A DNA stretch of 64,000 nucleotides from Sacculina carcini (GCA_916048095.2 OU696573.1:4095535-4159534), one strand, 5' to 3'. Positions 12,645-24,200 are shown, counted from the stretch's first letter. The notes: generated from the letters alone by a model not told the origin. Numbers and translations: made by a program.

Positions 12645-13415
12645 AATTCGGCCTTCATATCCTAAACCAACTACACATTATGGACAGATTTCATCCGCGG
12701 GATGAGGCCGAATTCGCGGGATGAGGCCGGCGGGGGAAGATGACTGTCTCTTTCTAATTTCTTTTGGTTCTTCCTTCTTCGAAGATTTATTTTGAAGATT
12801 GTTGTGAATGCGAGATGCGAGCTGCCGCCGACAAAACAAAAATCGACGGCGGCAGCGTTTGGCGGAAAACGGGAACGACGAAAAATCCATCGACAAACAA
12901 ACAAAAAAAGTCCACAGACACAAATGACATCAATGACTTTGAAAATGACCTCGGAGGTCAACAAAACCTAGCCTATGACCTTATTCATCCATTTAACCCC
13001 TAGGGACCAAGTTTCATCAAAATCGGTCCAGTGGTTTAGGAGGATATAGGGTAAACAGACACAAATGACCTCAATGACCTTGAAAATGACCTCAGATGTC
13101 AACAAAACCTAGCCTCTGCCTTTCTTGCATCCATTTTACCCCTAGGGACCAATTTTCATCAAAATCGGTCCAGGGGCTTAGGAGGAGATGAGGTAAACAG
13201 ACACAAATGACCTCAATGACCCTTAAAATATCCTCGGAGGTCAACAAAACCTAGCCTATGACCTTTTTGCATCCATTCTACCTCTATGGACCAAGTTTCA
13301 TCAAAATCGGTCCAGTGGTTTAGGAGGAGATAGGGTACAAACAGACATTTAGAAAATTTGCAATCAGTATAGGACAAAAAAATACCATCAATTCGGCCCT
13401 TCGGGCCGAATTGGA
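12645..13415. repeat. Repeat element with three 130-bp tandem units
   Basis: Three tandem copies, starting at about 12912, 13058 and 13198, share ACAGACACAAATGACCTCAA near the start and TTTCATCAAAATCGGTCCAG near the end. The left edge CCAATTCGGCC (12645) and the right palindrome around AATTCGGCCCTTCGGGCC (about 13390) look like related termini. Each unit carries several TGACCT/AGGTCA hexamers. Repeats with the AAAATCGGTCCAG phrase are common in invertebrate genomes; the mobile class is unknown to me. Confidence 0.65.
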
Positions 13416-13739
13416 TAAAGCTTCAATTTGAAAGAATTTATCCATTACAGAGCTCATAAAATCAAACAGCTGATCCTTCGGAAATGAATCTATAAAAAAT
13501 TTAGAGGCGAGAAATATTTCTGCATTGTTGATTGATTTGAATGATATACGGGATATTTAGTTGCAATTCGCTGAAATAGTTTGATTTGGAGCCAAAAAAT
13601 CATCAAAAGACGTGGACTTGAGACAGCATGGGGGTGTATTCCAGTACACTCAGTGCAAAAGCTCCAAATATTATCAATACGCTAAGATAATACAAAAGTT
13701 ACAAAAGTGTATCCTAAAACAAGTAAATCCTTAACGAAA
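13416..13739. other. Sequence 3' of mGluR exon 8
   Basis: No gene recognised. It may hold 3' UTR or further 3' exons of the receptor if the internal donor at 13876 is used. No exon can be identified. Confidence 0.35.
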
Positions 13740-14057
13740 TTAATCGTAAAACTTACCTAATTCAACGCTGCAAATATGCAGTTGATAGCAACTAGGGAAT
13801 ACACTTTTTGAGTTGGCGCAGTAGTTATCTGAGCAGATGCTAGCCTTCGACATGCAATGCATACTGTTTAACCTACCATGACTTGACGATGCCGCCGTTG
13901 AGTTGGGGGCACGATGATACGCCGCGCTGCTCATCGTCAGTTTGCGCACGTTCTTCTCCGGGTGCAGCACGATAATGTAGACTTTGGGCGCGTACAAACA
14001 GACCAGGGCAACCGAGGCCGACAGACTTATTGCGACACACAGCGTTGTTATCTGGAC
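13740..14057 (-). CDS. mGluR: mGluR exon 8: TM7 and C-terminal tail
   Basis: The acceptor CTGGCAG precedes GTCCAG. The exon encodes residues 849-953: the TM7 end with the conserved [17 protein letters not shown] signature of mGluRs, where Pro-Lys-x-Tyr is a family hallmark, then a Ser/Ala-rich tail ending at a stop at 13740. A strong donor (CATG then GTAGGT) lies at 13877/13876, after the residues SSSHG. A spliced form could therefore leave the exon there and use further 3' exons. The 45 residues past that donor are Cys/Ser-rich and not typical of mGluR tails, so the true C-terminus is uncertain. No PDZ-type ending is apparent on the unspliced form. Confidence 0.85.
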   Translation of the reverse strand, partial: VQITTLCVAISLSASVALVCLYAPKVYIIVLHPEKNVRKLTMSSAAYHRAPNSTAASSSHGRLNSMHCMSKASICSDNYCANSKSVFPSCYQLHICSVELGKFYD

Positions 14058-15589
14058 CTGCCAACACGGACGCACAACTGTTTGAGAATGGCTCGCTGTG
14101 CAGGTCGCTTCAATCGATTAGGCCAGGGGCTCTCAACCGGGGATGCTCGCATCTATAAGTGTGCTAGTCTGGTTCCTGAGGAGTGTAAGGTTATATATCA
14201 TAATTTAAGCAAAATATAAGTTTTACCAAGGTTTTATTTTGTTCTTCAAAACAAAACTGAGAGGAGACTTAAGGCAACTCTAAGCGTTACGAATGAATAT
14301 TGACTAATGTTTAAAAAAAATATCACGTCGTTTGTATTTTACTGATTCTCGTATAGAAATAAAAATCCAGGTGAGCGAAAACTGAATGCTGATTTGAAAA
14401 GTTTGCGAACATAGAAAATAGTATGTACTATTTCAGTATTATTTATTATATTTCAGTATTCTGTATTATTTCAGCGTAGATGGAAGTTGTCGCCAATAGG
14501 CGACAATTACACTTTTTCTTAATTACAAGGTATATTTATCACCGCATGTCCAATGAATAATATACTATATGTTTATCAGCTCCATTTATTTCACTTGTAA
14601 TTTGACAATACCAAATACATTTCGAGAAGAATGTCACTTTCACACCTTGCTGTTCGATCAATCGTCCAAGGAAAGCTCTGCCTCCGAATAAGTAATGCTC
14701 TCAATGACACGTGATGTTCAACTGTTCACGTGAAGCATTAAGATGCATTTCTAGTCTCCTGCTGTTGATATTTATCGGCACACAGTCAATATGTGCACAT
14801 CATCTGGATGCGAGTTGAGCCACTTTACCGCAATCACAAGATCCGTTACCGTATTATAAACGCTGTGACGGCCGGTTCTTTTCAAACATTACACCCAGCC
14901 AATGCAATCGGAGTATCTAGTCAAACCAATGGGAAACTCAATCTCCACTTGTCAATGCAACAGGCAGTAGCACTCAAGTTATCAATGCTGTTTGTATGCA
15001 TGTGTGTGTGCGTGTGTGCATGTACGTGTTTGTGTGTGTGCATGTGTGTGTGTGTGTGTGTGTTTAGAAGTGATAATTAGCCGATAACAAGGCTGTTTCT
15101 GACATCGCTGTCTACATCCGAACCTCACGTACAGACGCAAATCGCCAATGTTTGTGCCGTACTGCCACAACCAGGCCAATTATATGACGGCAAAGTGCGA
15201 GTTGTATTGACGTCAACTTCTAAATGAATCTAGCATTAGAGTGCGTTATTTTGCAACTGAACTCTGCACCAATCGCGCTAGTCTGCAATTCAGTAACGGT
15301 ATGCATTCAAATGCACTGAATTGTCATCAAATAAAAGAGACGACAAATAGACATATGGGGCAACTCTTCAACTCTTCAACCATGCAATTGAAAGACTTCC
15401 ACTTGGATAGAAAGACAGTTGGAAGATGTCTTTGTCTGGCAGACATTCAGAATGGCACAGGTCTGGTGGGTATCGGAGCTAAAACAAGTTCAATTTCCAG
15501 TTTTACCGCAAGGATTATAGTTTGGTGAGTTCTCTGCTACATAATGGAATCAAATGAGTTGAAGTTATTTGGTTTTTTGCTAATAACCT
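14058..15589. other. mGluR intron 7, 3' part; TG microsatellite
   Basis: No coding sequence. A TG-rich tract occupies about 15000-15062. Confidence 0.5.
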
Positions 15590-15889
15590 ATTAACCGGTG
15601 ACCATATAAGTAATGAAGTTGGCTAATTGAAATGTCATTTTTGTATATTTAGGTTCATTATACATGGTGAAATATGAAGAATAAATGTACTGAGTTATTT
15701 TCTAGGTTTTTCAGGGGTTTTTCAGGGTGATCTAAAAATAGATCACTGCCTGAGAGCTCCGTAGGGTACACCGCGTATAGTGGGTGTCTTTCAAATGACT
15801 TTTATTTTTCAATAGTATGTCTGTACACTGTGATCAAACTATAAATGAAATTGTGACCTTCCTGGACGACCATGGCCTCGATGTCGATG

Positions 15890-17135
15890 AGGCTGAGGCT
15901 GACATTCTTCTATGTTGTGGTTGACATTGGGGCGTTTTCCAAGACTTTCAATCGATGCGACGATCATAAAGTATTTCGGCCATCACGACCTGAAGCAGTT
16001 CATTCGATGAAAACCCATTCGATTCGGATACAAGTTATGGTCCTTGTGCGCCTCCGACGGAAATATCTACGCTTCATCTTTGTATCAGGACAAGGATCAG
16101 GGTCGCTCAGCACGGATGCCGATATGTTTTCGAGTAGTACTCAGCCCCATCATCTGGTCAATATCGCTGAAGGTAAAGGGTTCTCCTTCAACAAATTATT
16201 CACCTCTCCATCACTTCTCGTCTCGTTGACTAAAATGTGACTCAGTGCGTTAGGAAATACCCTCGCCACTTGAACCAAGAAAGATCCGTTCAAGTCGGTC
16301 AAGAAGATGACCGTTTGAAGTTCTTTGGAGCAGAATTTCAACCAAACTCAAACCAGATTACTTTTGTTAAGTGGAACGACAAAAGCTTCGTTCACATGGC
16401 GACGAACTACTCTAAAGTACCTACATTGAAGGTGCTGCGGTACAGCCGCGCTAAGAAGGTGGAGGTCGGCAAATATAGTGTTATGTACCAGGTACATTTG
16501 GTCCCACTTCAGTCCCGGGTCTCTTTTTTCTATGTTAGGTTATGTAAGGTCAGGCTAGTTAGGCTAGGTTAGCATGGAAAGAGAAAGTATACGGGACTGA
16601 AGCAGGGCCAAATGTACCTGTGGTGCATATATCCTTATCCAAACGTAGCTCATTGGAGATCGGCATTATCCGCGTCATGTCCAAGTAAACCAGTAATATA
16701 GGGTCGTGGACCACCGTGATTGGATGGTGGCGCACTTTGTGATTGGGATTGGAAAGAAAAAATGATGCTTTTCTCTTCTGATGGGCGCGATCCAGATGAG
16801 CTAGGTGAACGCCTGGTTCCTACACAAGAATCTTGGTTGACAAGCCGGAAGAGCTATCGGTCCTAGACTTCACGCGCGAGGTCGCGGTCTCGTATATGAA
16901 GATTTCCAATGGCAAGGACTCAATCATCTCACGAGCCCAGATTGCTTCTCGCATTCGACTGGCAGCGCAGCCTTTGCTGGACTCCAGCTTCAACGGAATC
17001 GGTCATACGCGCCTGATGTGTGAACAGTAACGGCGATGTCAGGGACCCCGTTGCAAGTCGAGCACGCTGTCCTATTACGGAAAGTATGCAAACACTACGC
17101 TGTGCAGGCAGTGCTTCTCAACCCTTATCTTACGA
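15890..17135 (+). pseudogene. piggyBac-like transposase relic in mGluR intron 7
   Basis: Conceptual reading shows a chain of piggyBac hallmarks in order: IDATIIKYFG (about 15950), then KPIRFGYKLW (about 16015), then KGFSFNKLFTS (about 16180), then FVKWNDKSFVHM (about 16362), and a Cys-rich zinc-binding tail with CKSS...LCRQC (about 17050-17120). These correspond to the first catalytic Asp region, the KPxxxGxK motif, the usual DNFFTS block, the V-x-W-x-D-x-K block and the cross-brace zinc finger. The aspartate of the DNFFTS block is replaced (NKLFTS), a TGA precedes the KPIRFG motif, and frames shift repeatedly, so it is inactive. The piece runs antisense to the receptor. GGGTTAA at 17934-17940 fits the right terminus; TTAACC at 15591 is only a weak left candidate. 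Confidence 0.7.
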
Positions 17136-17232
17136 CATAAATAATTACCGGCAGGCAGCTCGAGAAAGTTCATTTCGTGTTCCAATACGGACCATCTGAA
17201 CTTGGATTGAGACTATTGTATATACTCGAAGG

Positions 17233-17428
17233 CAGTGGCGGCGCCAGGGTTTTTCCGGTAGGAGAGGGAGGCGGCGGTAGAGGGCGCTAGGGAAAAATAT
17301 GCGGGGGCTTGGGGAAACATGAAGAACTACTCTCGAAATGTTCATGGTCAGGATTTTTCGTGTGCTCGGGGGGCTGGCATATTTTGGAAATTTAAGCTCC
17401 TCCAAGTACCCCCTTGGCACAGCCGCTG
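17233..17428. mobile_element. hAT MITE family 2, copy 2
   Basis: It starts CAGTGGCGGCGCCAGG. The right end CTTGGCACAGCCGCTG is a diverged inverted repeat. Flanks CTCGAAGG (17225-17232) and CTCGAAAG (17429-17436) agree at 7 of 8 bases. It is 196 bp and non-coding, and sits just downstream of the piggyBac relic. Confidence 0.8.
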
Positions 17429-17436
17429 CTCGAAAG

Positions 17437-18337
17437 TCTTGAACCGACAGGAACGCATGTTTCCATTATTTGACTAATTTTTTTTTTGTGTGTGATATAT
17501 ACCTATTTCCTCTAAAACATGGAGTTGGTGCCATTATGAGCGTAAACTGGCAGTGATCTATTTATAGATCACTGAATGTTAATCGCTCCTATATAGAAGT
17601 TATAATAATTAGAGCATTGCAGTATAATAATTAGAGCATTGTTGTGAAGCAGTATGAGGCAATACATAAATTCTTAACACCTTCTTTTTTCTGCTAGAGA
17701 TCATGTGTCTATGCTGTGGGTCAACATTGAGAACCACCGAAAAAATGGTAAAGATTGCCTACTTCAATGCTCTATTAGAACAAGTTAAATACGCTAAAGT
17801 AATGATTTAAAATATAATACCATAAGTACAATGTCCAAATATTATAACAAATGAATCATATTCATTATATAAAAAAATATTCTGAGAAAAAAGTTGTAAT
17901 TGGTGATCTATTTTTGGTTCACTGCCGGCTAATGGGTTAAGACTGTTCTCTATCGACCACCAGCATTCCCAAACTTGATTATTTTGCAATACTCCTTGAG
18001 GCTTGGGATCTGAGCCTTAAATGAAGCAAGTCTCAACATTACCTGCTTGTGTAACGCTCCATTAGAGTGATGCATTAATCGATAACATATATATAGTGTG
18101 TAAAGAATATCAACTGCATAAGAACGACATTATCATTTGACGAAGTATGCATATTGTTGGATGCATTATTGGATGCCGGGACAATTGGACAGCTGTAATA
18201 CTATGTGATACTCGAGAAGTTGGCTGCTAATAGCGTCTTGGGAATGTCAAAGAGCGTATAAGCCTCCCAAACACTCTCCATACAGACATCGACACCCACG
18301 CTATGACAATGTGGTATTGCATATTCTTCCAATGTAC

Positions 18338-18338
<1 letters not shown>
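17437..18338. other. mGluR intron 7, no gene
   Basis: It holds hairpin-prone GTGATCTATTTATAGATCAC (about 17555) and a related GGTGATCTATTTTTGG (about 17901) leading to the GGGTTAA end. No coding region. Confidence 0.4.

Positions 18339-18381
<43 letters not shown>
18339..18381. repeat. (CA)n microsatellite
   Basis: An uninterrupted run of about 42 bp in mGluR intron 7. Confidence 0.9.
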
Positions 18382-18386
<5 letters not shown>

Positions 18387-19315
18387 ACAACGTTCCTAGC
18401 ATGTATGGCCACGCGGCGTCTGCACAGGCAGACATTGCCGCCGAGCAAATGACAATGCCATCATTTGCCTGCATTCACAAGTCGTTGTTATTATGAGTGT
18501 CATCAGCGGTTCTGCAAGAAGCCGGCCAACATGAGTGCAAACAATATGCATAATTGAAGCCTCCCACAACCAACATAGCCCATACCCAAACACACACACA
18601 CACACACTATATATACATGCAAATATATACGTATGCAAACTATATACCCGCTAAAGTGTTAGCTTGCTTACTTCAATATATTACTCAAGATTACTCACAT
18701 ATCTATGATAATATTTCAATATTTGGTGCACCACGCTCTGGCGTCAGTTTGCCAGTAGTTTATTAAATAAATAATACGGTGTTTTGGTTTTCACATAACA
18801 AACGCTTGCATACATGCTTAAAACATCTATTCTTTTTTCGAATTTCTACCGTACAATTCATATTAAATAGCAAGTAAATTAAATAGGAGGAAAATTTGAA
18901 ATATAAGATAGGATACTTTTGTTAATGAGAAAATGTTTTCAAGTGTATTTCTGCCAGTCAAATATATAATTGCCAATAAATTGTGTTTCAATAGCAACGA
19001 ATTGATCATTTTGTAAGCAACGATTTCAACATAAGACAGAATTTGAATGGTTGCATCGGCGATGTAATTATGCGATATTTTGCAGATGTGTGTGTGCAAG
19101 CCCATTTGCAACCGCTTGCAGACCCATTTGATACAGCAGATATATCTGTGTACTGGCGCGAGGAAAAAACTATGTAAATTCGGCTGCGCTGCGTAAATAC
19201 GTGTATAAATGTATTAATTAAAGCATATATTTTCTTAAATTCTCATGAAGTATCAAATTAGATAAGCTCACGTAAATGCCTAGTACACTGAATGTTGCTT
19301 GCCATATATTTTCTT
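18382..19315. other. mGluR intron 7, no gene
   Basis: A short CA run lies at 18592-18606. The rest is AT-rich without coding features. Confidence 0.4.
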
Positions 19316-19651
19316 CAGTGGCGGCGCCAAGAAGAGGATTGGAGGGCCCCAAATAGAGCTACAGCCCCCCGAATATTCTAAGTCCCCCTAAGACCCCCAC
19401 ACCACCAAAATCATAATCATAGACAATACAATTTCTTACCACTGCAAATGAAGTCCTGTAATGTTGGTTCATACATGAGGACTCAATCAGTGTGACCCAG
19501 TCCCTAATTATTATATCATGTAGTCAGCGTTCGAGTGTAGCTCTTCATGCTTCGCCAAATCCATTAAATTTTTTCCTTAGCCCCCACAACTTTTTCCTTA
19601 ACAACCCCCCCCCTCGGCCCCCCCATCGAAAGAATCCTGGCGGCGCCACTG
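19316..19651. mobile_element. hAT MITE family 2, copy 3
   Basis: It begins CAGTGGCGGCGCCAAG and ends CTGGCGGCGCCACTG. A perfect 8-bp duplication ATTTTCTT flanks it (19308-19315 and 19652-19659). The interior is inverted relative to the copy at 52270, sharing a block around CATGTAGTCAGCGTTCGAG. It is 336 bp with no coding capacity. Confidence 0.9.
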
Positions 19652-19995
19652 ATTTTCTTCAATACAGTTAGCACAGAAACGTTTCGAACAAAGACAGTTA
19701 TATATAGAAATTATTGCAATTGCTATCGATAAAATCAGCCACCAAAATCATACATCAATAGCCTTGAAATCATTTTGCACCCAAATGAAAATGTGGCATT
19801 TAAATTTCCCATTTTTGTTGAAGCTTGAGTTATGTTATTTTTCTAAATTCAAGGTCACAAAAACACTTGAAAATTGATCATTGAATGGCTGAAAACTGCC
19901 CAATTTTCATGTTATATTTTAATTTCAATTTTTTCGCATTATTTCACCTATAAAGGTTACTATATTTGGGTGTCAATATTATAATTCGTGTGTAT

Positions 19996-20264
19996 CACTG
20001 GCGGATCAAGGGATAGGGGCTCAGGAGGCTGAATTCCCCCAAAATGTTTCCATCAACTCCTCATAACCAAGATATTCACTAAGAGTTCAGGGAAAATATA
20101 TTTATGTATAATTTGTTGATATAAGCATTATTGTAAAGACGTTGCATAATGATGCATATACATGTACTGATTGCCCCCAAGATTCAGCCCCCCCCCCCCA
20201 ATTAAGTCTGCTCCTCCAAAATAAATTGAGCAGCTCCCAAAATTGCACTCTGGATCTGCCACTG
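19996..20264. mobile_element. hAT-like MITE, third family
   Basis: The left end CACTGGCGGATCAAG and right end CTGGATCTGCCACTG form an imperfect inverted repeat. Flanks GTGTGTAT and GTCTGTTT agree at 6 of 8 bases. The interior has runs of C before the right end and no coding capacity. Confidence 0.55.
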
Positions 20265-21110
20265 GTCTGTTTTGACAAATGACTACAAAAAGTCGTGCAT
20301 ATATTGCCCGGAGCAATAATACAAGCTCGTCCTCTGGTGATTGCTTCTGGTCGCATTATGCAAATGGAACAATAACCAAGAAATCAGTGGGCTGCATAAG
20401 TGTAGCCGTCTCATGCATAACGAATGCGCATTGGAATCTCACCATTGCACTAATTCTAATTCTCAAAACGAGTTCGACGGTGATCTGGCAATAGGACTGT
20501 GATCGGTCATTTACGATCACCACCTGATATGATCAATACATTCTGCTGCGAATGGGCTGTGACAACCAGTGCCAGAGAGCGGTTGGATAGAGTATGCAGG
20601 CACACATGTATACGACATATATACGACATAGTCTTCCAAGCATTTCTGCGGGCGATTCAAACGAAAAAGCGACACGATAAGACACAAGACAAAATAATGT
20701 TTAATCATTGTGATTGTGCGTATTAAAATACACATTTCAAGTACTTGTCAATGCCAACTTTCAAACAAACAATTATTCCAACTCAGCATGAATGTGGATT
20801 AAGCAGAATGTGGTATAACTAGCATAAATCATGATCTGTTGGGATTTTTCAATTTTCATCAATATTTCTTAACTATTAGCTGGTTTCTATATTTACTAAT
20901 GCTGAAACGGTACATTGATGTCAAGTTGAAATTGGTTACATGTGGGCCTCAAAATATAAATAATCGTAGGAAGAAGATGCTCAACAAGTATTGAATTGAG
21001 CTAATAAATTATACTTTTTTCAGGTTTTATATTCAAATGTCATTTGAAAGTCAGCGAATTGGCCTTTAATTGAGCCATTGATTTATTCAATTTCGTCTTA
21101 TCCAAATGTG
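20265..21110. other. mGluR intron 7, no gene
   Basis: Small open frames only, with no domain recognised. The last 8 bases, CAAATGTG, are the target duplication of the next MITE. Confidence 0.4.
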
Positions 21111-21394
21111 CAGAGCCGTAGCATCCGCCCCCCGTACCCCCCGGCCGGGTGACCCCCGAGTGTTGAGGGGCCCCGTTGCTTCACGTATGACATTAAAATT
21201 TATCATATTATGTATAGCCTTTACCTTTTTGCTCAGATGTTTTCACCTGAGCTTGTATTATGTGATTATGTATACTAAATATATTCATTATATGATGATA
21301 TATTTATATTGGGGGCCCCAAGTGTTGCCTTCGAGGGGGCCCCAAGTGTTGTCTTCGGGGGGGGGGGGCCTCATAAGTCCTCGCAACGGCTCTG
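21111..21394. mobile_element. hAT MITE family 1, copy 1
   Basis: The terminal inverted repeat is CAGAGCCGTAGC at the left and GCAACGGCTCTG at the right. A perfect 8-bp duplication CAAATGTG lies at 21103-21110 and 21395-21402. The interior carries two diverged units of GGCCCCAAGTGTTG and an AT-rich middle shared with the 39824 copy. It lies 231 bp from mGluR exon 7, on its 3' side in the transcript. Confidence 0.9.
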
Positions 21395-21625
21395 CAAATG
21401 TGCATTGTGGGTGGGTGTGTTTTTTGCGTTTATGATCAGTTCAAGTTTTCTTATTTCAATTATCTTCGCTCTCTGTTTTTTGATGATCAGCATGTATGGG
21501 AATCGCAGTCATGTCACTCACAGGGCTCGCGCTCTTCCCAATTCACTTTGCCGATTGATTTTAATAGTAACACTAAGGGTAAACCCAGTCACAAAGTGAG
21601 TCTAGCGTACAGATCGAATGCGCAC

Positions 21626-21913
21626 CTCAAATGAGTTTCCCGTGCCGAAGTAGATGGGCACAAACGCCAGCCAGATGATGCATGTGGTGTACATAGTGAA
21701 GGCAATGAACTTGGACTCGTTGAAGTTCTCGGGCACTTTACGCGCCTTCACTGCGTAGATGGTGCAGACCACGATCAAAATCATATTGTAGACGAGCGAG
21801 ACGAAAAACGACGAGTCGTTGATGCGACACTTGAGAATCACCTCGTCACGGCTCGGGTAGAAGTACCGGTGTCCGGGCGGCTCCACGAGCAGCCATAACA
21901 GAGTGGCCACCAC
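21626..21913 (-). CDS. mGluR: mGluR exon 7: TM5, ICL3, TM6
   Basis: The acceptor GATCAG precedes GTGGTGGCC; the donor is TTTGAG then GTGCGC. It encodes residues 753-848. The exon has a hydrophobic TM5 segment (SLVYNMILIVVCTIYAVKAR), the short family-C third loop with VPENFNESKFIAFT, and TM6 with MYTTCIIWLAFVPIYFG. These intracellular-loop and TM6 stretches are among the most conserved in mGluRs and couple the receptor to G protein. Both edges are phase 0. No disabling changes are seen. Confidence 0.93.
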
Positions 21914-21957
21914 CTGATCCGCCAACATACAAATACGTATATTTTACTATAATTATC

Positions 21958-22100
21958 TCAACAACAACAACAACAACAACAACATGTATTTAATATAGCG
22001 CACTTTCGAGGACAAAGGCGCGAGCAGGAGCAGGGTAATAAAGTGTAGACACAGAGCGGTATGGGGACAAAATATGGAGCACAACTCCACAGAAAGTACA
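21958..22100 (-). repeat. (CAA)n-tailed LINE 3' fragment
   Basis: A run of CAA on the plus strand (21958-21984) is followed by TATTTAATATAGCGCACTTTC. The layout matches the (CAA)n plus TATTTATACCGCATAT sequence at 38580, at the 3' end of the LINE there. It is probably the 3' tip of the same LINE or a SINE sharing it. It starts only about 45 bp from exon 7's acceptor. Confidence 0.5.
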
Positions 22101-22177
22101 TGGGTGCTTGCAAAATTGAACACATACATACACACATACACATACACATACACACATCTCTTAAAATTATCATTATA

Positions 22178-22315
22178 TTTCGTATATATACTTGTTATAA
22201 GAATACTTATTACTATTAATCTTATTATTATTCGTATATATATACTTGTTATACGAATACTTATTACTATTAATCTTATTATTATTCGTATACTTATTAA
22301 TTATACTTATTTCGT
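22178..22315. repeat. AT-rich tandem duplication, about 65-bp unit
   Basis: Two adjacent copies share TTCGTATATATACTTGTTAT and CTTATTACTATTAATCTTAT with few differences. The function is unknown. Confidence 0.75.
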
Positions 22316-22646
22316 ATACTTTATTAAATATTTAATGTGACGATAATAATATTATAAACACTATTGACAATAACTAACGTATATATTATTCGTTGTTCTT
22401 GATGTTCTTGTAAGGCGGGTATGTTAGGCTTGAGCTAGACATCAGCAGCATTTGAGATACACTAGCAAAAGGCGAATATAACGAATGATTAAAAACTGCA
22501 ATAGAAAACATTGTTGACCTTCAAAGTTATAACAGTAGAAACAGCCAGCCTTTATTTACCCACCAGCTTAATTGGTGTTTGCTTCATTTTCTACAAGATC
22601 TATTTACTCGCTGCGTCCACACGGAGATCACAAAGCATGTCTTCAG

Positions 22647-22885
22647 CAGAGCCGTAGCAGCCGCTCCCCGCACCCCCCGACCGGGGGAGGCCCAAGTGTT
22701 GAGGGGCTCTGCTGACTCGCATAATATTGAAATATATAAAAAAGTAGCTCATAAAAGTATCGTAAGTCCCCAGGAGATCGAGTGGATGCTCGTAACTGCA
22801 TTTCCCAGGATGGACGTCTAATATAATGGTGCTACATTCATAATTGGGCCCCAATTATTGCTTTCGGGGGTTCTATAAGACCTCC
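22647..22885. mobile_element. hAT MITE family 1, copy 2 (3' truncated)
   Basis: It begins CAGAGCCGTAGCAGCC and is internally similar to the 30039 copy, sharing GTCCCCAGGAGA. It stops at ATAAGACCT where a SINE head begins, so the right inverted repeat and duplication are missing. Confidence 0.75.
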
Positions 22886-23132
22886 GCCTCGTATCCGAGT
22901 GGCTAAAACGCACGCTTTGTGCACGTGAGGTCCAGGGTTCGATTCCCTGGCGAGGTGAAACGGTTGGCTTCGTTTCTTTCGTTCGTTTCGTTTCGTTTCT
23001 CAGTTTTCTGTGCTGGACGTGACTGCGAAAACCCGTGTGGCGGCCGGACCTGCGGTGTGTCAGCCGGGGCCGTGAGGCTTTGCCCCGCAAAATTACACGC
23101 GAACACAGCCTTCTCTACTGCTGTGTTCAAAT
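22886..23132 (+). mobile_element. tRNA-derived SINE family A, copy 1
   Basis: The tRNA-like head (22886-22956) has an A box around CCGAGTGGCTAAAACGC, a B box GGTTCGATTCCC and a pairing acceptor stem (GCCTCGT with GCGAGGT). A body with GTGTGGCGGCCGGACCTGCG follows, ending GTTCAAATGCGTAATT before an AT microsatellite. Related copies lie at 35202 and 41638. The A and B boxes would serve RNA polymerase III. Confidence 0.8.
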
Positions 23133-23135
23133 GCG

Positions 23136-23182
<47 letters not shown>
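23133..23182. repeat. (AT)n microsatellite at SINE tail
   Basis: About 50 bp of alternating AT at the 3' end of the SINE. Confidence 0.9.
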
Positions 23183-23186
<4 letters not shown>

Positions 23187-23602
23187 TTTTCGGCAGCGAT
23201 CCCGCTCCTTCTACACGGTCTCACCGTACAAATACACGGCCTTGCCGTTTGAGCGTGTGATCGCTAGGACATATCCAACTATCCGGCCAGTAGGTGCTGG
23301 TTTACGCTGGTGTTTCCCACACCAATAGTATTGCACAGCGCGGAGCCCTCATGTTCCTCTCCTTGTGCTCTATTTCGTGCTCCCAGCCTCGGTCCACTCT
23401 TTCTGGACCGAAGGCAGCTTGGCCTCTCTGCTGAGCAAATCGGCTGCTCGGGAGCGCAACCAATAGCAGCGCTTCGCTGCTTACCGCGCGGCTTTCGTGG
23501 CCCTTTTGTCGCGTGCGGGAACAGCAGGAACCTCCGGGTGGAGACCCCGAATACTCGCGGCGTACACTGCCTCTCGCGCGCCCACTGTGGAGCTCTTGTT
23601 AC
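23183..23602. other. GC-rich intron segment, no gene
   Basis: It is unusually GC-rich for this intron, with open frames on both strands but no recognisable domain. It could belong to a repeat that ends in the following hairpin. Confidence 0.35.
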
Positions 23603-23662
23603 ATGTATTGCATAAAACCCCGTTGCGCGCAACGCCGCGCAACAGGGTATTATGCAATACAT
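23603..23662. repeat. 60-nt near-perfect hairpin
   Basis: The left arm begins ATGTATTGCATAA and the right arm ends TTATGCAATACAT. The arms pair over 27 bp with two mismatches around a short GC-rich loop. Confidence 0.85.
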
Positions 23663-23845
23663 GGAATGAATATTGCGAATATCTGTATATGGAATATTTA
23701 ATTAAATGTAATGCATGAATGAAAAGCCGGTGCTTTCACGCAATTTCATGTAATATATTGATTGATTGATTGATTGAATAAAACATAATTTGCTCTTTAA
23801 GGATAAATACACACAACACATAAACTGATAATATACATACCGTTA

Positions 23846-24200
23846 AAGCTCTATTTGAACGACACCTCTATTAGAACGGCACATTTGGGGAACAGTTGAA
23901 ATATATAATGGCGCTCACTAATTGAACGTTTCCCCTAATTAAACGTCATGGTTTTTATTAATGAATCTGTAATTACTCACCAATAATCACCCCGTATTTG
24001 TGTTTTATTAAATAACTATGCATACGTTACCTGTTTCTTTACACTTAACATTTACCGTATATTCACAGATTTCTGACCAGCTAGTCGAATAATATAGCGT
24101 ACCGCTCTAATTGAACGGATGCTCTAATTGAAAGGCACTACAGGGGAAAGCTTGAAAAATAGAACGGCATGCTCTTCAAATAGAGGTTTTACGTCATACT
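23846..24200. mobile_element. Tigger/pogo-like MITE copy
   Basis: The left end is ACCGTTAAAGCTCTATTTGAACG and the right end TTCAAATAGAGGTTTTACG, an inverted pair. Internal sequence repeats phrases of the type CTAATTGAACG. Ends lie next to TA, as expected of Tc1-mariner-like elements. Non-coding. Confidence 0.65.

Noticed and set aside
15591-15594. Left terminus of the piggyBac relic at this TTAA
   Set aside because: Similarity to the right end stops after TTAACC, so it is not reliable.
22886-22956. A functional tRNA gene
   Set aside because: It is the head of a SINE with at least two further copies, and the anticodon arm does not form well.
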